A DNA stretch of 64,000 nucleotides from Kryptolebias marmoratus (taxonomy: Eukaryota; Chordata; Actinopteri; Cyprinodontiformes; Rivulidae): NCBI RefSeq assembly GCF_001649575.2, contig NC_051431.1, positions 22,278,156-22,342,155 on the forward strand. Direction: 5' to 3'. Position 1 is the first letter of the stretch. Each line of letters opens with the position of its first letter. Both the position numbers and the translations under genes were made by a program. Below, piece after piece: positions 1 through 12,600 of the stretch. The notes under the pieces were generated by a model. That model was not told the origin of the DNA, searched no databases, and saw only the letters and a program-made list of their open reading frames with translations.

Positions 1-83
1 GATATATGAACGGTTGAAATAGCTGAAAAATTGTGGAAGGAGATAGGTGCCGAAAAACGTACGGAATAGTGAAAGAAGAATAG

Positions 84-191
84 ATAATAAAGAGAAACAG
101 GAAAACAATGGTGTGAATGCTTAAAAGCATTCACACAATAATAAAGAGAAACAGGAAAAGAATGGTGTGAATGCTATAAAGCATTCACACA
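84..191. repeat. Two tandem 54-bp units, each with a perfect hairpin
   Basis: Units 84-137 and 138-191 are nearly identical. Each contains the inverted pair gtgtgaatgc / gcattcacac separated by a 6-base loop (111-120 with 127-136, and 165-174 with 181-190). The loops differ (ttaaaa versus tataaa) while the arms are unchanged. Confidence 0.85.
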
Positions 192-829
192 ATGATGCTC
201 ACGACACAAACACTGGCTCCGTCATCAATGGATTGGAAAGAAAATATGTGAACATCAGCAAATTTGTTTGTTGAGATACAGTCCTGGAGGGGGGCAAAAG
301 GTCACCATCTTTCAGTTCTATGGTTTTACAAATCCTGCCGAAATGGAAAAGTTGTCCACCCTCACTGCTTCCACGGGATTCAATAGGTTCAGCAGCAGCC
401 ATGTGCCGCTGATCAGAAGCGCCTGATTAACTGATCGTTATCAGCATGCGCGCCTCTATGAAAGCGTGGGTTTCGTCAGGTTGCTGCTCAGGAGCAATCA
501 GGGGTGCGGGAACACAACGCCAAGAAGAAAGACATCAGCAATGACCCCAGAGAGGCAGCGGCTGCCGCCCATCAGTCTGGAGAGGGTTAACGGTCATTTC
601 CAGACTGTTTGGAGTCCATCATCCTCCGTTGTTCGCAAATGAGACAACATTTAAGACAGCTGCCAGCCGCCCCGTGAGAGTGTTCCCCGGCACATTCACC
701 CCCAAGGGCAGACCGTGCGATGCTCGGAGAAATGAGCTGCATCTCAGACCCTACACGTCTCATGACGGGATAATTAGAAAAAAAAAGGCTGAACAAGCAC
801 GGCTCGTTTGGTGCTTCCAAGGTTACAGG

Positions 830-1022
830 AAGAGTGGTGTCCAGTCCTGGTCCTGGAGGGCCACCGTCCTGCATGTTTTAGGTGTTTCTCTGCTTTAACA
901 CACCTGATTGAATGAGTGAGTGATTAACAGGCTTCTGCAGAACCTGAAGACCTGCTGAAGAGCAGGGAAACAACAAAAACCTGTAGAATAGGGGCCCTCC
1001 AGGACCAGGAGTGGACACCAAC
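830..1022. mobile_element. Decayed hAT-like foldback MITE copy
   Basis: The sequence follows the same order as the better copies at 8889-9102 and 12387-12601: a left arm starting around gtgtccagtcctggtcctgg, a middle with ttaacaggcttctgcagaac, and a right arm ending accaggagtggacacc. Both ends have drifted and I see no clean target-site duplication, so the borders are approximate. Confidence 0.7.
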
Positions 1023-2289
1023 GCTCTAAAAAGAATATTGCGGCATGCCTTAGGTTTGTCAAATTTCATTTGAATTAACCATAAAACTTCCCAAATGATG
1101 TTCTTTGAACAGATGAGACCAAAGCACAGATGTTTACCCATAAAAGCACATTTGGTGAAAACCAATCACACCATATCAACACAAACACCTCATAGCAACT
1201 GTTAAGCACAGTGGTGGAGGTGTGATGATTTTGGGCTTATTTTACAGCCTCGGGACTTTGGCTCCTTGCAGTCAGAGAGTCGAACAGAAACTCCTCTGTA
1301 GACCAAACGATTCTACAGTCAAATGTGAGGCCAACAGCTGAAACTTGGACCAAACTAGGTCATGACGCAACAGAACAATGGTCCCAAACACAGACAGCAG
1401 CTAATCTGCGACAGAACGGCTCAAAAAGAAAAGAATCAAGGTTCTGCAATGATCCAAAGTCCACACAGCACTAATACCTAACAACTAATATCTACAAACC
1501 TCACAGAACGGAAGCAATGCTGTAAAGTACAGAGGGCCAAAATATTTCCACAACCATGTTAGAGACTGATAAAGCCGTACGGAAGAACAACTACTGACAG
1601 TTGGTGCCGCTAAAGGAGCCTCTACCAGATGTTCAACCATAGGGCGGACTTAGTGTTCCACTCACAACTTCCCTGTTTTATTTCAACAATAATGACGTGG
1701 TGAAATCTGTTGTGTGTTTTTGTGCATTTGAGGTGAAATGATTGAAAAACCCGGTAAAGAACATCTTAATACGACCCGATACGTAAAACCCTAGAATCGC
1801 CCAACTTGCAAATATGAGGTGTTTTGTCAACGTCAACGGCATCATTCAGTTCATTCACGTCGAAGCACAAGTATGTGTGTGTCGTGCTGCAGCTGGAGCT
1901 GCTGGAAGAGGAGTTGGTGGTTTTCATGAGGTTGGATGCACAGAACAGCAGGTAAATCTACAACTTCATAAAATAATTAGCAGGTGACAAGAGGAGACAA
2001 CACACTGCTTACATTAAAGCTAGACGCCCCTTCCTGTGCAGTATTATATGTGCACATTTCCTTAGACCTGCACTTTGTTTAAACTGAGTCTAAAACAAAT
2101 TCTTAATCACAGCTCCACTGTACAGTTTCTTGTTTTTAACGGGGACATATCCCCCCCTGTTGGTGTTAAAGAGTAGCGGGACTTCAGGCCACAGCTCCTC
2201 CCTGGGTGGTGGTGCACTGGCACCCTCTAGGGAGGAGGCAGCAGAGGAAGATCATGAAAATGGTCAATGGTGTAATGACATGAAAAGAA

Positions 2290-2815
2290 AGGAATAAAAA
2301 CTTTACAGATGTTGAGCTAAAATTCGGTGTGCTTGTAGCTGAGACTGATCTCCAACACGTATTTTGAGCACGAGCAGATTGCACAAGATCTTTGTTTGGA
2401 GATTCGCCGTTCTCTACTTGAAGTCAACTCTGCCTGTCTGTTAGCAAAATATCTTGCGAACCGGTGAACGGATTTTAATGAAACGTTCAGGAAATGCTCA
2501 TTCGATATGCATCTACGACTGATTAACTTTTGGAGTCCAACCAATCAAAGGTATCCATCGCAGCCGAGTCACCTTACCGAACACAAAAATGGCTATAACG
2601 CAGTGAGTTTTGCAGGTATTGAGCTCAAACCTGGTGTGGCAGTAGCTGAGAGTCATTCGCAACACATACTCTGAGCGTGACATCTTGCAACATTGCATGA
2701 GATTGTGCATCACATATTATTTTTCCCTCTTGGACTAAAACAGCCAGAACTCCAATCTTGATTTAAATCTGTCATTAAAGGTGACAGGCAATAAGCATTC
2801 CTTTAAGTGTTTGTA
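2290..2815 (+). repeat. Dispersed repeat family A, about 1.5 internal units
   Basis: It contains the family hallmarks: cctgtctgttagcaaaat, ggattttaatgaaac, gattaacttttggagt, aaaatggctataac, a gctgagagtcat block, and the distal ggcaataagcattccttt block. The same ordered blocks recur at many places in the window on both strands. No coding capacity is seen, and I cannot assign a named family. Confidence 0.8.
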
Positions 2816-3353
2816 GGCCATTAATCTTCTTTTCCTGTGTTGCATTTGCATAATCATTTGCATTGAATTGAAGCTGTAGTGGCCCAAACGTGACACAAAC
2901 ACACACACACACATCACTGGTGTGTGTGATCCAACGCGCTGCAGAGAGCGGAGCTTTAATTACCTGGAGGATTGCCATTAGTCCTGTTGTCTTTATCTCC
3001 ACTCTAAGTCCCTGAAGTGGAATCATCCTCTTCTCTAATCCTAATCTTGTTTGCTCCAACACGTTCACTTTCTCAGCGTCTCTGTTTGTCGTGTTTATCC
3101 GTCTGCAGAGGTTCTGTTACCCTTTTTTATTTATTTATTTATTTTTAATTGCCTGTTACCATCACTTTCTCTTCAGCTGCTTTCCAGATGTAAATATGCT
3201 TTTTTTTTTTTAAATAGCCACGAAGGCGAGCAGATGCCCCCCCCTTTTTTTTTAGAGCGAACCAAATACACATTATGTCTGCATTTTTAGTGTTTTATTA
3301 CCATGCAATCAAAACCAAATAAAGGTAGAGTTATGAGCACAGCTGCCAGCCTT

Positions 3354-3373
3354 CACACACACACACACACACC
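3354..3373. repeat. CA microsatellite
   Basis: A simple run of CA dinucleotides of about ten units. Confidence 0.9.
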
Positions 3374-3879
3374 CATAATAGGCTACATTCACACTGCAAG
3401 GGTTGGATTTGAAGGGGGGAGGACGTGGGACGAACAAGTCATCAATCACACTGTCACCTCTTTATTTGCAATTACTTCTATTGAGTGCTTACACTGAATT
3501 TTTCATATCTCTGCTTTTCTAATTTAGTTCCTTGCTCTCCACCTTCCCCTTGTTTATCTTCCCTCGCCTCAAGTTCAGTGAAGGCGTTGCCGCCCGTTCA
3601 CCTGCCTGTTTTTATATCTTTCCTCCGTGTCTTCAAGGCTTACTGCTTGAACGATGATTCAGTTGTTTTCCTGATTTTGTTTTGCGGTTCTGGTGCAATC
3701 TGAGTGGTTCTGTGCAAATTCTGTGCTTTAATTTTAAATTTTTTTCGTGTACCAAAACATTCAGCTCATTCAGTAGATGGGTGCTAGGATTTTTCTTTTC
3801 TACTTTTCTACTTTTCGAAATATTTAGCTAGATTTCCAAATGTTTTCCCCGGAAATATATTGAAATACATCTTCAATTC

Positions 3880-4445
3880 CTTCCAAAACACTGAAATCTG
3901 CTTTGGCCTACTTGCTTTAGTTTTGTCTTCTTGTGCTAGCTTTAGCTTTTAGCTACCATTCTGCTACACTTAGCTTTTAACTAGCTTTTGGCTACTTTTA
4001 GGTAGCCTTTTTAGCTTCTAGCTAATCTGCTGGTATTTTTAGCTAGTCTACTGCTACTTTTAGCTAGCATTTTGCTATTTTTTAGGTTTTACCCAGCTTC
4101 TCACACTATTGGCTTCTCTCTATCCTTTTGATAATTTTAGCAAATCATTTGCTATTTTTAGCTTTTGCAGTTTTTTGCTACTTTTAGCAAGCCTTTTGCT
4201 ACTTTAACCTTTTAGCTACCCTTTTGGTATCACAGCTAGCATTTTGCTGCTAACCTTTTGCTTCTTTTAGCTAGTGTTTTAGTACTTGTACCGACCCCTT
4301 TTGCTAGTTTTAGTTTCCAGCTGCTATTTTTCTGCTTTTAGCATTTAGCTGGGCTTTTGCTACTTTTGGTTTTTAGGTCAGTTTTTGCTTCTTTTAGCTT
4401 TTAGATAGAATTTTGCTCCTGTCACCTTTTAGGCAATGTCTGTTT
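3880..4445. repeat. Degenerate TAGC/TTTTGCTA minisatellite
   Basis: About 20-30-base units built on tttagct, gctagc and ttttgctac recur more than fifteen times with heavy divergence. A sister array of the same motif occurs at 55680-55915, just after an assembly gap. There is no coding content. Confidence 0.75.
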
Positions 4446-5559
4446 TTTAAACACAGCAGTCATTCAGCACTCAGCATTTAACTACATTCTCACGAATAAT
4501 ACAGTTTCTCCTATTTATATTTATGTTCAAGTTCAATGAAGTCACTGTTGCCTACTCAGCTGTAGTTTATGTACCTTTCCTCTCCGTCTTCAAGGCCTAT
4601 TATAATAAGGAAGGAGTACCCCCACTGAGGATGGAGCAGAGGGGTTGGAGGAGGAGGAGGTGGTGACCCAGATAAATGCAGTGAGGAGTATCAAAATGAG
4701 CCATCTATCCTGGTTCAGACCTCAGCTTCACACCCATCCAGGCCTGCCATTTGGCTCTGGTTTCATCTCTGAGCCTGATCTGAGCGAGTAAATCTGAAGA
4801 ATACCTGAGCTGTCTTGTTGAGACGCACTGACCGTGAACCGAAAATGGCAGGCATTTACCATTCTTGTGAAATGACACTTCAAATCAAGGTTTGTGAGGC
4901 TCTTTAGGATATCGAGCTGTGTTATCTCCTCACATGCCTTTTTTCTCCTCCTGACTCTCCTTTTCACTATCACCCCTCCCCCATGCTTTTCCCACCCCCA
5001 CCCATCCACTGCATCTCATGTCCAACGGGGGAGAGGGCAGCCAATAACTGAAATACAAAATGATCTGAAGTCAGTTTTTTTTTTTTTTTTTCAGGACCAA
5101 GTCCTCTGAAAGAACAGAGAATGGCATGCACATACACAATTCATGATGCTATTTGTCACCTGTCTAATACTTGCCTTGATACACACAATCTCTGAGTACC
5201 GATTAGTTTCTTCACATTTCAATAATCTTTTAATATTTCCACTTTAATTGATCGATGGATAGTGACCTGAGCATGAATAAGCATTTATCAAGCTGGCACT
5301 AACGCGTTTGACAGCTGAACAGACTGCGCATGTGCGTAACACCGGCCTGTATCGTTAAGCGAGCATGAGTCAGGAAACACAAGGCAGGAAATTTAAACAT
5401 TTTTTAACAAAATAAAAGCCCTAAATGTCTCACTTAAGAAAACGGCAGCAAATGATGTCTAAAAGTAACGTAGATGTAATAAAGTACTTAATGAACTAAT
5501 AATAGCCTCCAATACATATATATTAAAGTCTTATACTTTGAAAAGCTGCGTTTAAATTT

Positions 5560-5798
5560 GTTTCTTAAATTCGTTAAAACGACACTTCCTCAGCCCAGCT
5601 TTTACTTTGAAAGAGCCCAGACCGGATACGACCGATTACCCTTTCCTGCTTGGCACCGACACGGCAGCTAAGCAACCTCCAGAGGAATAACCTCGGGAGT
5701 TCCTCCTTACAGTAGTTTTTCTTTCCACCTAAAATAATGTATGATATCCCGGCTTTCCAGTCTTCGAGGTGACCGGGATCCTAGCAGCAGCGGCCGGG
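5560..5798 (+). promoter_or_regulatory. Putative ssh2 core promoter / 5' UTR
   Basis: This segment lies directly before the canonical ssh2 start codon and is richer in CpG than the DNA to its left. It carries an ETS-type cacttcct box (about 5583-5590), and no TATA box is evident. The exact transcription start cannot be placed from sequence alone. Confidence 0.4.
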
Positions 5799-5861
5799 AT
5801 GGCGCTGGTCACTGTCCAGCGGTCCCCGACACCGAGCACTACCTCCAGCCCCTGTGTTTCT
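5799..5861 (+). CDS. ssh2: ssh2 coding exon 1 (canonical start)
   Basis: Encodes residues 1-21, beginning MALVTVQRSPTPSTTSSP, which is nearly the known SSH2 N-terminus. The ATG sits in a good Kozak context (gccgggatgg). The donor is tct|gtgagt and the exon ends in phase 0. Confidence 0.93.
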
Positions 5862-8800
5862 GTGAGTATGTGTCAGCTGGACTGACATTTAGTGTCAGTT
5901 TGTAACACAGCAGAACCGTTAGCCCCGGTGCTCAAGGTCCATGTACACATGGGAGGCTAACTGTACTAGCTGCTAGCATTGTCCGCTTTAACGCTGAAGT
6001 TACCGCAGGTAGTCCCCGTGCGAGGCTGGAAGTTTCTGTTAGTTATTTAACAGGCTGTAATGCGGACGTGTGCTTTACAAAATAAAATTTAAAAAAAGTT
6101 TTAAAGTCACACAAACCTATGGTATATTAGCATTACCAGTTCATAACTATTGCCCGCTGCCGAAGGCGAGAGAGGCGATCATGTTTTTGCACGTGTGTGT
6201 TCGTTCGCCTGCCTGTTAGCAAAATATGTCCAGAACCACTGGATTGATTTTAATGAAACTTCTCCCTTGATTTGATCTTCTACGACTTATTTCCCCTTTG
6301 GAGTCAACCCAAGTCAAGATGGCCGCCACATCTAACTAACATGGCAATAAAACAAAAAACACAAAAATAATAGCTTTACTTCGGCCATTTGTACAGATGT
6401 GAAGCTTTAATTCTGGTGTGTTAGTAGCTGAGAGTCATCCCCAACAGATAATCTGAGGGTTAACTGTTTGTAAAACTTGGCCACCAACTGTCTGTTAGCA
6501 AAATATCTCATGGCCCACTGGACGAATTCTAATGAAACTTTCAGAAAGAAACCATTTGATGGATTGCTGCAGCTGTTTGACTTTTGGAGTGAACCCAGTT
6601 CAAGATGTCCGCCACAGGAAACAAACAAACAAAAAAAATTGGCTATAACTCAGCCACTTTTACAGATAATGAGCTAAACATTGGTGTGGTAGTGTCTGAG
6701 CATTGTCCCCCAACGCTCACTTTGAGCACTACGCGTTGCACAATTATTCGCTCCGATGTTTGGCATTAACTATTAACTGTCTGTTAGCGAAAGAACTCAT
6801 GAACCATTGGACGGATTGTAATGAAACTCTCAGACGTGCATCTGCAATTGTATAATTGTATAATTGCTGAAACTCAGTAAGTTGTGCAGATATTGAGCTA
6901 AAGTTTGGCGTGCTAGTAGCTGAAAGCCATTTATAACACGTACTCTGATCAGCATTTCACATCTTGAGATGAGTCTGAGACTCTGGCATGAAAGGCAGAG
7001 AACGATATGCATTCCTTCAAGGAATGCTAGTCCTTTTATTATTAACAGTTTCAGGCCAGCCTGGCCAATGAAATGGATGTGATAGTTGCTCAAAGCTGTA
7101 CAACTTGTAAAACCTAACATCACTTGTGTGTTCGTTATGTGAACAGTATGTCATTATAAGCACAAGTTATATATGCAGCTTCCTATGACTGTATGTGTTC
7201 ATTTAGCCGTTCGCTCCGAGCTTCAACGCTCGGCTGTTCTGCTTCAGCAGAGTGACAGTGAGCGAAAGAGTCTGGCTGGGAATCGGGTTAGTGTGACGGA
7301 CCCGTCAGCTCTCGTCGGAGGCTGCGGGACCGTCCTGTTATCCACTCCGACACGCCGAGGCTCTCCTGGCTCCTGACACGGCTTGAGGAATGAGCGGCGG
7401 TGTGGCCGTCAGAGATAAGACCCCCCTCCCCCCGTGTCGTCACCATTAAGTCGCGCAAACCGGGCTGAAGGAGCTGCTGAGGAGCTTACGTGGCTTTGCG
7501 GAGTGCTGCGTGAGACAGATTGTCATCGTCGCGTGTTCAAAACGACATGCTTCAGGGCCGGTGCCGTCCTGAGTGGCGCAGCTCCTTGTTATGTTTTTCC
7601 AGGGCCCTTACCACGTTGCAGATGTTTAAACCCGGCCCTGCGCTGTTCTGCAAAATTTATCTCACGGATTCTGAATAATCCTCCTCAAAAAAAGAGAGAG
7701 AGTCGTCAAACAGCTAAAATGGAGAGAAGGGTTATAAATCCAATCAGGCGGTGAGGAAAACTGACGACTTCCTCAAACTACAGCGGCACACTATATCAAA
7801 CGATGGCATCAGCACCAATGCCGCAAAAGACTGCGGTAAATCACAGACGCAATATGCTGTTAAATATTTTGTTCAGCGATCAGACAGACCCCCGAACGCC
7901 CACCACTGATTCTGATGAGAGTGGCTGAAATGCTAAAGTGCCTTTCATTTAACAGGATATAACGATGGTTATGTAACTTAAATAAATGTACATGTAACGA
8001 CCTTTTGACCAACTCGTACACTTAAAAGTAATATATACCAAAAAACAAAAAAAAACTGTGGGGTAGAGTAAGCTGGTTGCTGCTGCAGCTTCATTTTCCT
8101 GCTTGCTGATTGATTATGTATGCAGATGCACTGCCCATTGTCAGTTTGTTTTTATTTGTTTGGGTTTTTTTTTAAAAGTGGCCAAATCAGTCGGTCGATT
8201 AGTTGGTCCGTCTCTACTAAAGTGCATAGAGAGTGCCGTGAGAGTTATGAAGACAGAAGAAAGAGGAGAGGCGTGAGGAGAACGTCCGTTTATTGCAGCA
8301 GATATTGTCGTCCCAGAGTATTCGACAACATGTTCTCCTAACGTCGTGCGGTCCTTCCTCAGACTGATAAAAAAAAAAGGCGAACGCAAACACACGCCAT
8401 TAGACTTGGACGCATCCAGCAGGTTTTGGAGCGGCCCGTTCCAAATCACAGAAGGAGCTGTGCCACAAAGGGGACTTTTCACAGGGAGTTCATAGCCGCC
8501 GGATTCGAATGCGAGGTGGTGAAAGCGCGGCAGGCCGAGGTTAGCAGCTGCTTGTCATGAGACTCGTCCCTGATTAGAAGCAACCATGTGAGGCCTCTGC
8601 TGCTGCTGCCAGGGAGGACAGCACAGATACTTAGAACAGCGTTTTTTGTTGGGGTTTTTTTTCTAAAGGAAAGATGAACTCTGAATGAAAGCCTCGACCT
8701 CTTCAGCTCACATGATTAACTTTTCTTTCTGCATACTGCTTTCTAAACATTTTTATCTCCGGCTTACTTTTATTGCCCGCTGCCTGTGTGTGTGTTTGTG

Positions 8801-9610
8801 TGTCTTTCTGTTACCAAATTATCTCATGAACCACTGGACGGATTTTAATAAAACCTACAAGAAATAATCATTAGACGTTCCTCTAACTCAGGGTTGTCCA
8901 ACCCTGGTCCTCGAGGGCCACCATCCTGCATGTTTTCCTTGTTTCTCTGCTCCAACACACCTGATTTGAATCAATGTGTGATTAACAGGCTTCTGCAGAA
9001 CATGAAGAGGGAATTGAACCACTGAATCAGGTGTGTTGGAGCAGGGAAACAAGGAAAACATGCAGGATAGTGGCCCTCCAGGACCAGGGTTGGACACCCC
9101 TGCTCTAACTGATTACCTTTTGGAGCCTACCCAATTCAAGATGGCTTCCACAGGCAACATAATAGCAAAAGTGGCTATATTTCAGTCAGTTTGACAGATA
9201 TTGAGCTAACATTTGATGTGAACACATATCTGAGTGTGATATCATGAGACTGCACATAGCTTTATTTTAGAGGTATTTTAGGACTTTCACTTTTATGCTT
9301 AGGATTTCTGACCAAGTGCTAAAAAAGTTCAGATCTTATTCACATTATGGTGTCCGCCCTAATGATCTGCCCAGCAGCAGGCTGAATCCCCTCTTCTCAT
9401 TGGCTATATGACCACTCCCCTACACATCCATGCATTGCCGTCGTAACCATGGCGATCAGCTCGTACCAAACTATGGGCCAGCTTTTAATGGGATATTGTT
9501 CCAAACTTATAATCTATCCCTCCTGCACGTCAGCATTATGTGTGAGTGCTTTGCCGGTGTTCTGATGCTACATTATGCCTTTGGAATCTGCTGAGAGAAG
9601 CATTTTCTCT

Positions 9611-9647
<37 letters not shown>

Positions 9648-12600
9648 GAAGTATCTGTTCACCGACTCCAGTTTCTCCCGTGTCACAGTATTTTGTCTTG
9701 AATCCAGTGTGCTGATGCAAGGAGCATCATTCAGCCAGCTGCATTTTTTTTTTTTTTTTTAAATCCCGGCCTAATCACATCTGTGGCGGCAGACACGAGG
9801 GGATGAAACAGAAGCTTCTGCTGCATCCATCCCCCTCCATCAACTCTCATCTTTCACCGGCATCAGCAGACGCACCTGTTTGTGCTCAGCGTTTCCACGC
9901 TGAACGAGTCCGTTCGGCGTGCTTCTTTTTTATTTTTTTCAGAACGAGTCCGTTCGGCGTGCTTCTTTTTTATTTTTTTCAGAACGAGTCCGTTCGGCGT
10001 GCTTCTTTTTTATTTTTTTCAGCACTCGTAGTGGTCAGGGACGACAGATTGATGCCGGAGAGAAAGTTCTTTAAGTTTTTTGGAAGGATTACAGAGACAG
10101 GCCTGGATTAGGGCTGTGTGCTGGTCGCTGTAGTGGGGGGAGGGAGGATAGCATTTAGCAGGAGGAAGACAGAGGGATGTGTGTGTGTGTGTGTGTGTGT
10201 TGGGGGTTGGGGGGGTCTTTTTTGGCCTTATCCCTGCTCCAAGCCACACTTAAAATACCACGCTGCTCCTGCCCTTGTGAGATGAAAAGGCTCCATGTTG
10301 ACACCCTGCTGTAGCTGCCTGGCAGTTCACTGCTTGTTTATTCAAGATTAATTAAGTTCGATACGCCGTGTGATGGAAGTAGTCACGCGAATGTCTTACG
10401 GTAGTGTGTTCATCGGTCTGTAGTGTGAGCAAAATATCTGCTGAACCAGAGGATGGATTTTAGTGAAACTCTCAGAAGGTAATAACTGGACGCACATGTA
10501 CAGCTGACTGGCTTTTGGAGTCAACCCGATTTTTACATGGCCGCCACAGCCAAGTCACCTGAGAAAGCACAAAACTGGCTATAATTCTGCCAGTTCTGCA
10601 GACGCCGAGCTGAAATTTGACATCATCCCCAACACATACTCCGAGCGTGACATCTTGTGATGTCACATAACGTTATTTTCGAGCTTTAACCGTCGTTCCT
10701 CAACTTTAGATAATCTTGTTCGAAACCTCTCATGTTCTGAATTGCCGCTTGATGACAAGAAAGAGCTGACTCCGTGTTTCTGTTGACATGTTTCTCTGTA
10801 GGAGTCGGGCAGCGGTGAGGATGACCATCGCTCTCAGCCCAGGAGGTGAGACCTGTCCTATCCCACCACACCTCCCTGTTTCTGGAGTAACGCCACCCGA
10901 AACCACTAGGGGGAGACTGCACATCAGCATCATTGCTGTTCTGTCCTCTCCAGTGCATAATGTTACTGATTATTGTACAGTTCTCACACAGCACTTCATA
11001 TGACAAACACTAACATGCTTATTGCATTTAAGCCCTAAAACAAAACAGACTTTTTGATGCCATTACATACGTTTGTATCTAACCAGAGGTCACTGTGAGT
11101 CAGCTGAAAGTGTTATTTTTAGGTCATTTTTATCTGATTTGCATACTGCCTCGACAACTAATAGTACACATCGGTGTTTTAAAACATGTGAACAATGTTG
11201 TTTTGTTTCAAATTGGAAGGTAAGTATGTACATGTGCCTAATGCTGCCAGTAAAATATCAAAGAAATACGACACAATTAAAAATAAAGGCACATATTTTC
11301 ATTTGAGGATTGTGCCAAATGTTTCCCACACAGAAAACAAACGGTATCTTTGTGTGAACTTATTTATTTTTTGTTGTTGTTGTTGGGGTGGGTAAATATT
11401 TATCTTGTGTCCTGGCTTTAGAGACTGTGGTTAATTTGCATTATACGGCCTGACGGGTTGTGGTGGAGCCGATTTGCTGATGACGTGCGTGGCTGCGTCG
11501 TCATAAAAAGACGAGGTTGTCAACACGGTTGTTGTTCCTTTTGTTTTGGTGATTCAGGTGCTCCAGAGCTCCCTGGCCCAAGGCACTGCCTTAAAAAATA
11601 AAAAATAAAAAAAACTCACTACAGGTTTGATGATGGTCTGGTGGAAACGCTGTTGTTAATCAGTGGAGTGAATTTACAGTAACTGTGCAGAAATGCAGAA
11701 GTTTATAACTTTAAAGGTCGATTGTGTGCAGGCAGAGTCATTAAAGAGGGAGTGGAACATCAAAGCCCGCGCAGCCTATCTGTCTTTGTTGGACTTTGTA
11801 AGGAGGCTTTTGGAGACAAAGCTGAAGTTTGAAGTGCATTCTCAATAGTCCACTATTGTCATTTCACTTTCTGCCTCGAGCTTTTATCGGCGATCGCTCA
11901 TATTTTTATGGGAACCATTGTTATTGCTTTAGGTACTGTTTAACACGACGGGTTAGACATTGCAGTAAAACCTGTCGTGTGTTGACTTTAGTTCAAGACG
12001 GTTCAAGTTGTGGGCAACAAGACAACGCTTCAAACTTTTAATAGAAAAACGTTCAATCAAAAAATCGAAATCTTATGTTTTCAAGCTTTTTCCACAAGAG
12101 TTTGCAATGCAGGTTTTATTTTATTGTACATAAACAGATAGGGAAGTGCTACTTTTTGTTTTATTGAGCATTTGTTTTTTTTTATTTCTGTTAACATTCC
12201 TTTTATAGCTCCCCCCTGCACCACATCTAGATATAGATTCACACCCAAAAACACACTTCTATCTCAGCCAGAAGCACGAGCAATAAACCAAATTGTGTTA
12301 CAACGGAATACGCTTCAAAACTGTGTCTAGAACAGGCCTTCAGCCTTCATATGTGACATCATTGGTGTTAATTGTAATTTTTAAACCAGGGGTGGGCCAA
12401 TCCTGGTCCTCGATGGCCACCATCCTGCATGTTTTACTTGTTTCTCTGCTCCGACACACCTGATTTGAATCAATGGGTGATTAACAGGCTTCTGCAGAAT
12501 AAGAAGAGGGAATTTAACCACTGAATCAGGTGTGTTGGAGCAGGGAAACAAGGAAAACATGCAGGATAGTGGCCCTCGAGGACCAGGATTGGCCACCCCC

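Larger units (their letters stand above)
1..5798. other. Intergenic/upstream region, no gene seen
   Basis: No exon of a recognisable protein is visible on either strand. Open frames here are short, lack conserved motifs and overlap repeats. The contents I can name are a 54-bp tandem pair with hairpins (84-191), a decayed hAT-like MITE (about 830-1022), a copy of dispersed repeat family A (about 2290-2815), a CA microsatellite (3354-3373), a degenerate TAGC-rich array (about 3880-4445) and the ssh2 promoter-proximal segment at the right end. Confidence 0.6.
5862..10801 (+). other. ssh2: ssh2 intron 1
   Basis: A 4.9-kb intron. It holds a multi-unit copy of repeat family A (about 6140-7040), a second copy split by a hAT-like MITE (8760-9270), GT microsatellites, a triple 40-bp array (9903-10022) and a further family A copy (10420-10680). 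A CpG-richer patch at about 7190-7560 could be regulatory but has no recognisable exon. Confidence 0.85.

Noticed and set aside
7173..7754. CpG-rich patch with two open frames in ssh2 intron 1
   Set aside because: Might be regulatory, but the frames show no known domain and no phase-compatible donor was established.
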